Of a stretch of DNA of 64,000 nucleotides, positions 59,299 to 64,000 are shown piece by piece (position 1 is the first letter of the stretch; the number at the start of each line of letters is the position of its first letter). Made by a program: the position numbers and the translations under genes. Source of the stretch: Otis tarda (taxonomy: Eukaryota > Chordata > Aves > Otidiformes > Otididae); the NCBI GenBank assembly GCA_026413225.1, contig CM048553.1, positions 139,508,690 through 139,572,689 on the forward strand. Reading direction: 5' to 3'. The notes beneath the pieces are model-generated. The model was not told where the DNA came from, ran no database searches, and saw only the letters and a program-made list of their open reading frames with translations.

Positions 59299-62200
59299 TT
59301 GTGCAGACCATCCTGCTTCAGGGGCAAGAGCACTTGAGGAATTTTTTTTCAAGAACAAAGATCAGGAGAGACTGTTATTTATTACCAGCCTGGGAAGGAG
59401 CTTGCGGATCCAAGCCAAAAGCATGTAGCAACCCTTATAGGTATAGAGCCTTCGGGGATAATATTACGAGCAAAACAGAGGGGATGAAACCAGGTTGTTT
59501 TCTGTCTTAGCCACTAAGGGCACCAGGTGAACCAGCAGCTTAGAGAAATATGGTGAGGGGAAGCAAGTGTTACACACAATTATTAGAAAAGACTCATCAC
59601 CATGAGTAGAAGAGCAGGCAGGAAGTTCTGCCCTACAGCTGATAGAAGTCAAGGAACAATCGTATCAAGCAGACACTGCCCATGCTGGGGACACCGTGTG
59701 GAAATGGTGATCATAGAGGCTGGTTTGCCACCAATTCTATGCCCCTGTCTGGCACAAATCTAGTGCAGAAAGTATGGGGTAAGTATGGGAAAGCTTGGGA
59801 GTGAGTCTCCTTGGGATGATAGCTCTTTTCCTTATCCAGTGAGGGGAAGACTTGGTAGGACACAGCCATGTGGGGGTTTGTGGCACGGTACTGAGAAAAG
59901 CCCTAGTGTCCTCTTGGTGCTGGAGACCTAGCACCTGCAGGAAGGGCCAGGAAGCGTCTGTTGGGTGCTACTGCAGCTGCAGGCACAACAGGGGTTCCTG
60001 GTCCCTGTCGAGGTGAAGCTGATGACATCCTGCTGACGTGTCCATGAGACGTGCCATCAAGCAGTTCTCCATCTCTCAAAAAAATTGTGTTTTCTGCAGG
60101 CACAGTCAGCCTGCTGACCTCCCTGCAAAGGACCTCCCAGAACATCTCATTCCCTGGAAAGTTTACTTTCTGCCACTTATAAAGAGATATTTCCTTCTTT
60201 AGTCTGGATGGATGTCAGCTTTCGTTCTGCCTTGGACTCTGCTTCTCCAGCACCTCAGTCACCGGGGCAGCAGTCGCTGAATATGTGTGGCATTTTGAAA
60301 ACTTCGAGTGTCCTGAGTGCATTGTTCCTATGCGGAAAGAAAGGCCCAGCACTCCTCCTGGATTCACAGTGTCCTTCCAGGAGATAAGCTTGGGGCCACT
60401 GGCCACTGCTGTGAACAAGAAGTCTGTGCCTACTGCTTGAGCCATAGGTTTTGGACTAAAGCACGATATCCACAGACTATTGAACTCTCTCAGAAAGGTG
60501 TGCAGAGGAGGACTGGGGTACGGGAGGAGGCTTGGTACAACCTTTCCACCAACACTCATCTGAGATGGAAAATGAATCCTGATTCCATCTTTCTCAGGCT
60601 CCTTGTGGTCGCTTGCTGCAGGCACAAGACTTGCAGATTTGCTGGTGTGAGCAGTCTCCAGAAGCAATGCCAAAGTATAACAGATAAATAAATGCCAGGC
60701 AGTGCTGAAGCTGAGTTAGGTTCCCCAAGCAGCCCCATGTAGGGCAGATATCCTCCACTTTCTCCTCGTGATGGAGCTCCCTTCCCTCCCTCCTTCCCCT
60801 CTCCCCCATTGCCTGCTGGGACCCCTTGGCACACAGGCAAGGGAAGGAGACCACATCTCACTGGCGCTTACGCCTCTTGGAAGCGGTAGCTCTCAGCCTG
60901 ATTTTGAACAGCAAATAAAGCCTGGGGAGCTGTAACCTTCCCACAGATTATCCACAAAAAGGGCTACAGTCCTCCAGCACTATCTGAGCAGTGCTCTGTC
61001 ACTGGGACCAGGCACAACAAAGTGTTTGAAAACAGCACTGGCAATGCAGCGTCCTGCTGCAGACCTAATTTTCCTTATTTGCCTGTTACTGGGAAGGTAC
61101 GGGAGGAAGGAGTGAAACTGCCTGACTGCATCAGAGTTGGGCTGCAGCCATCTGGCAGAGCTGGCAATGTGTGATGTACACGCAATTTGGAAAGACTAGA
61201 GGACAGGAGAAGCCAGTGATGGCAGTGGGAATGATTTGGATATGGCCAAGTGTTTTAGTTCACTGCCAGGGCTGTGGATTAGCCCCTCCTGTAGTTAGTG
61301 TGCTTCTACATTCGGTCTGAAATATCATGAGCCATAAACAGCCCTCCAAGTACCTTCACATGCAGGAGGAAGGGTCCTTGGTGAGGCCTATGCTAGAATA
61401 TCCCCGTCAAATTTGCTTAGCACTTTTAAAATATGTTAGTAAAACCTGGCAAGGGTATAAAATCAGGGAAATTGCTGAAGACCTGGAGAAAGATTCCTCC
61501 CAGTAAGAGACCTGCAGAGCTGGGCTGCCCAGTCCAGGACTGCGTCGCCCACTGTGACAGAAGGCCAGAGTCAGTGGCCTTGGAGAGGCTGGGAGTCCTC
61601 TTGTCAGAACTGAAAAGCATTACAGCCAAGGTCTGAGAACTGCAGACAGACAGACTAAAATTAGAAGTAAAGACACAGATATTCAGCAGGAGGGATGCCT
61701 GCTCTGGCAAATGGACAGTGCAAACAAGCATTTCTTCCCCTGATGCCCTTCAAGTAAATCAGATGTACTTCTGAAATGTACTTTTTGACCATGCTGGGAC
61801 AGGTGTGATAGCAAAGTTTAAAGACTTGCAATATACAGAAACCAAACTAGATATTCTTGTAACCCTAATAGATATAAAACTAAAAATATAAAATAAAAAA
61901 TATAAAATAAAAACAGTATAAACATATAAAAATATAACGTTAAAATATAAAATATAAAAACTCTCTCAAAGCCCAGGTACATAAGAAACTTACAACACAT
62001 GTGTCAGTCTAAGACAATATCTCACCTGACATTGTCTCATTCTCCACAGTAAATGTGAAATAACTTTGTACCTTTTTTGTTGAAGGATATTTTAGTGAGG
62101 GATAAACTCAGTTACGCTATCTAAGAGGTGCAGCAAGGTAGAAATATTTACACACATTGTTACTACTAGTCAGCTGACAGAAGTCAACTTACTTATTCAT

Positions 62201-64000
62201 CATGCCCTTGATGGCAATGATTCGGCTGTGTTTCCCAGATATCTGTGGGAGGGTTCAACCCAGTCACCCAGACTGGCAGAGCAAGGAGTCTGGCAGAAAA
62301 AACATTCTGATGGCACTGCTGATGGCGTCATCACCTCCCTTCTGCAAGCCTAAGAGTGGATTTGGTCAGACTGAGCAGCTTTGGGCCAGGACATACGCAC
62401 CAGTTCAGCGTATGTCTCTGCCGAGCACATCAGCTGTGATCCCCTCAGATACTAGATAGTTTTTAAAATTACCACCGTGGGGTAAAAACCTGCCCCACCA
62501 AAACGGCTTTAGTGGGCTTCAAAGAAGGCAAGAGCAGGTGTCTCATCCCAAGTGGGGACACAGATCCACAAGACCTGATGTCTAGGAGTAAATAAAACAC
62601 CAAGCACACGCAGAAAACACCTATCACAATAACCAGTTATTAACTTTATATTTTATAGTTCCAATAGATAATTTTGCTCAGCTGTGAGCAGATGTGTATT
62701 AATGGTTGGATTTAAAATGGTTAAGCTCAGACAGATCACAAATGTATTTTGGCAATGTAATCCACAAAGCAATACTTATGACAGAACATGCACAATAACA
62801 CTAATATTTCAAGAGGGATTTAGAAAGAGATGAGATTTACTAGTTGAGAATGAAAAATAAGATTTGATATTTAAATGTACAGGGACTTAAACATTTGGAT
62901 GAGGAGGCAGGAGTAACACTGTGAAAGGTTTTCAAAGTTCAAAACAAAAGAATCCTGAAGTCAGCTCTTCTTAGCAGAATATGCTGAAGTGAGTTATGTA
63001 TGTTCATGCAATTACAATGATTTCTGTACATGTGCAAAAAGTCAAACTGCCGCATAATTGTGTGCACTTGTGGTCGGTTGTGGCTTTTGCTGGTAGCAAA
63101 ATTTTTGATTGTTCTCAATACCTCACAGACACTGGTATGGACAACTCTGTGGCTGCAGTGGAGTTACCTCTGCTGAATATAAGGAGCAATGAGATTATCA
63201 GTCCCAACTAGGTTTAAATCCATAGGGATTACCTGGCATAAGTAGAGTATCTGATCACTAGCTGAATGGGAAAAATCTTTAAGCCCTAGTACAGAATTCA
63301 TGTAGTGTCATCTTTTTGGAGAGATAAAGGCTAGAAATGGCTGGAGGGCCAAGTAAATCAGGATAACGTCCAGCCACAGAGCTGTAGGGATAAGTTAAGA
63401 TTAGAAGTTAACATAGTTAGGGTTAATTTAACTTAACTTAACTCTAAGGTTAAAGTTTATACAAGCAGAACTGTGCAAATGGTAATGGATTTTTAGTTGT
63501 GTTCATGGTTAGCAGAAGGTAAAATAAATTAACTTATCCTTTAAGATAATCTCCCTTAAGAAACAGAGATACAGACCTCACAAAACCAGGAGCAATTTTA
63601 AAAAAGTTTTGAAATGGTTTTAACAAGCCTAAGTACAGCAAAACATATTATTCAAATCTTTGTCTGAAATTTCTGCTATATTCTTCTCCTAAGCACACAC
63701 TTCTGTCTGTGCTGCTGGCAGATATTGTACGGAAAAGATTGAGTAGCGAGTGCTTTAATGGAAATAATGAAGGTTGCTGTGACTGCAGTTGTCCAGAAGA
63801 ATTAGTGGATGTGTTAGGGTCTGGATTAATTCCACCTAAATTTAGACAACTAGCTTGAAGTCTCTCACTTAAAAGTTCCGCTAGCCTCAGTTCCCAATGG
63901 AGAGAGGTGGGCTGTTCTAGAAAGCGGTTTGATTGAAATCTGAATAGCTCTGAGCACATGGCTCTTTCTCACATATGTGAATGCGGGGAGTCTCTGTGTA
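59299..64000. other. Non-coding sequence, G+C-rich then AT-rich, no gene seen
   Basis: 59.3-61.7 kb is G+C-rich with overlapping frames on both strands. Examples are 60215-60673 (minus, 152 codons) and 60317-60691 (plus, 124 codons), which cover each other and match nothing known. From 61.8 kb the sequence becomes AT-rich. The last frame, 63648-63959 (minus, 103 codons), has no known motif. Confidence 0.5.
61871..61960. repeat. (TATAAAA)n-like AT-rich simple repeat
   Basis: Imperfect units of tataaaa and aatataaa fill 90 bases with only two C and two G. The minus-strand Phe/Tyr/Leu-rich frame across it is an artefact of this composition. Confidence 0.9.

Noticed and set aside
60215..60691. 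Opposed open frames of 152 (minus) and 124 (plus) codons
   Set aside because: They cover each other, have no recognised domain and lie in G+C-rich sequence where stops are rarer. No start, splice or polyadenylation context supports either.
61433..61680. Plus-strand frame with a Leu/Glu-rich stretch (LLSELKSITAKV) that might be a coiled coil of an ORF1 or gag protein
   Set aside because: The similarity is to coiled coils in general. A stop interrupts it, no zinc knuckle of the usual spacing is present, and no element end is nearby.

Overview
The window looks like about 64 kb of gene-poor bird DNA. The case rests on its interspersed repeats. Nine segments are CR1 (chicken repeat 1) LINEs, and six keep the CR1 3' end, four of them with the typical ATTCTATG octamer tail. 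Two more segments resemble long terminal repeat (LTR) families of avian endogenous retroviruses. The order and species cannot be fixed from the sequence alone. I found no host protein-coding gene, exon with credible splice sites, rRNA, tRNA or CRISPR array. The many open frames of 60-150 codons look like chance frames and match no family I know. The stretch is probably intergenic or intronic.

Layout. 1-6.6 kb is unique AT-rich sequence with a TAA microsatellite, a 17-bp tandem repeat and a fossil repeat. A CR1 3' end lies at 6.6 kb. At 10.03-10.77 kb on the minus strand is a decayed Ty3/gypsy-type reverse transcriptase, unexpected in a bird and the most interesting item here. 10.8-20.7 kb is unique. 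An ERV-type solo LTR lies at 20.7-21.3 kb, followed by a 42-bp CR1 tail.

The best-preserved CR1 is at 24.8-26.1 kb, with 399 uninterrupted codons of reverse transcriptase and C-terminal region. A second CR1 piece at 26.5 kb and a longer decayed copy at 33.1-34.8 kb follow; these two share a catalytic Asp-to-Gly change. An ERV-derived repeat with an internal degenerate array lies at 35.1-35.8 kb. Older CR1 fragments are at 36 and 38 kb.

38.3-47.3 kb is unique. At 47.3-47.85 kb a CR1 endonuclease segment is joined directly to the CR1 3' end, with the reverse transcriptase missing. 48-54 kb holds weak fossils of ancient SINE-like or amniote repeats, and a last CR1 3' end lies at 54.3 kb. 57.9-61.7 kb is richer in G+C and carries two CpG clusters, the only places that look at all like a promoter.

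All nine recognised CR1 segments are on the plus strand. No genes were found to work together; the content is a record of transposon insertion and decay. Family assignments come from reading translations and recalled family features, not from searches.
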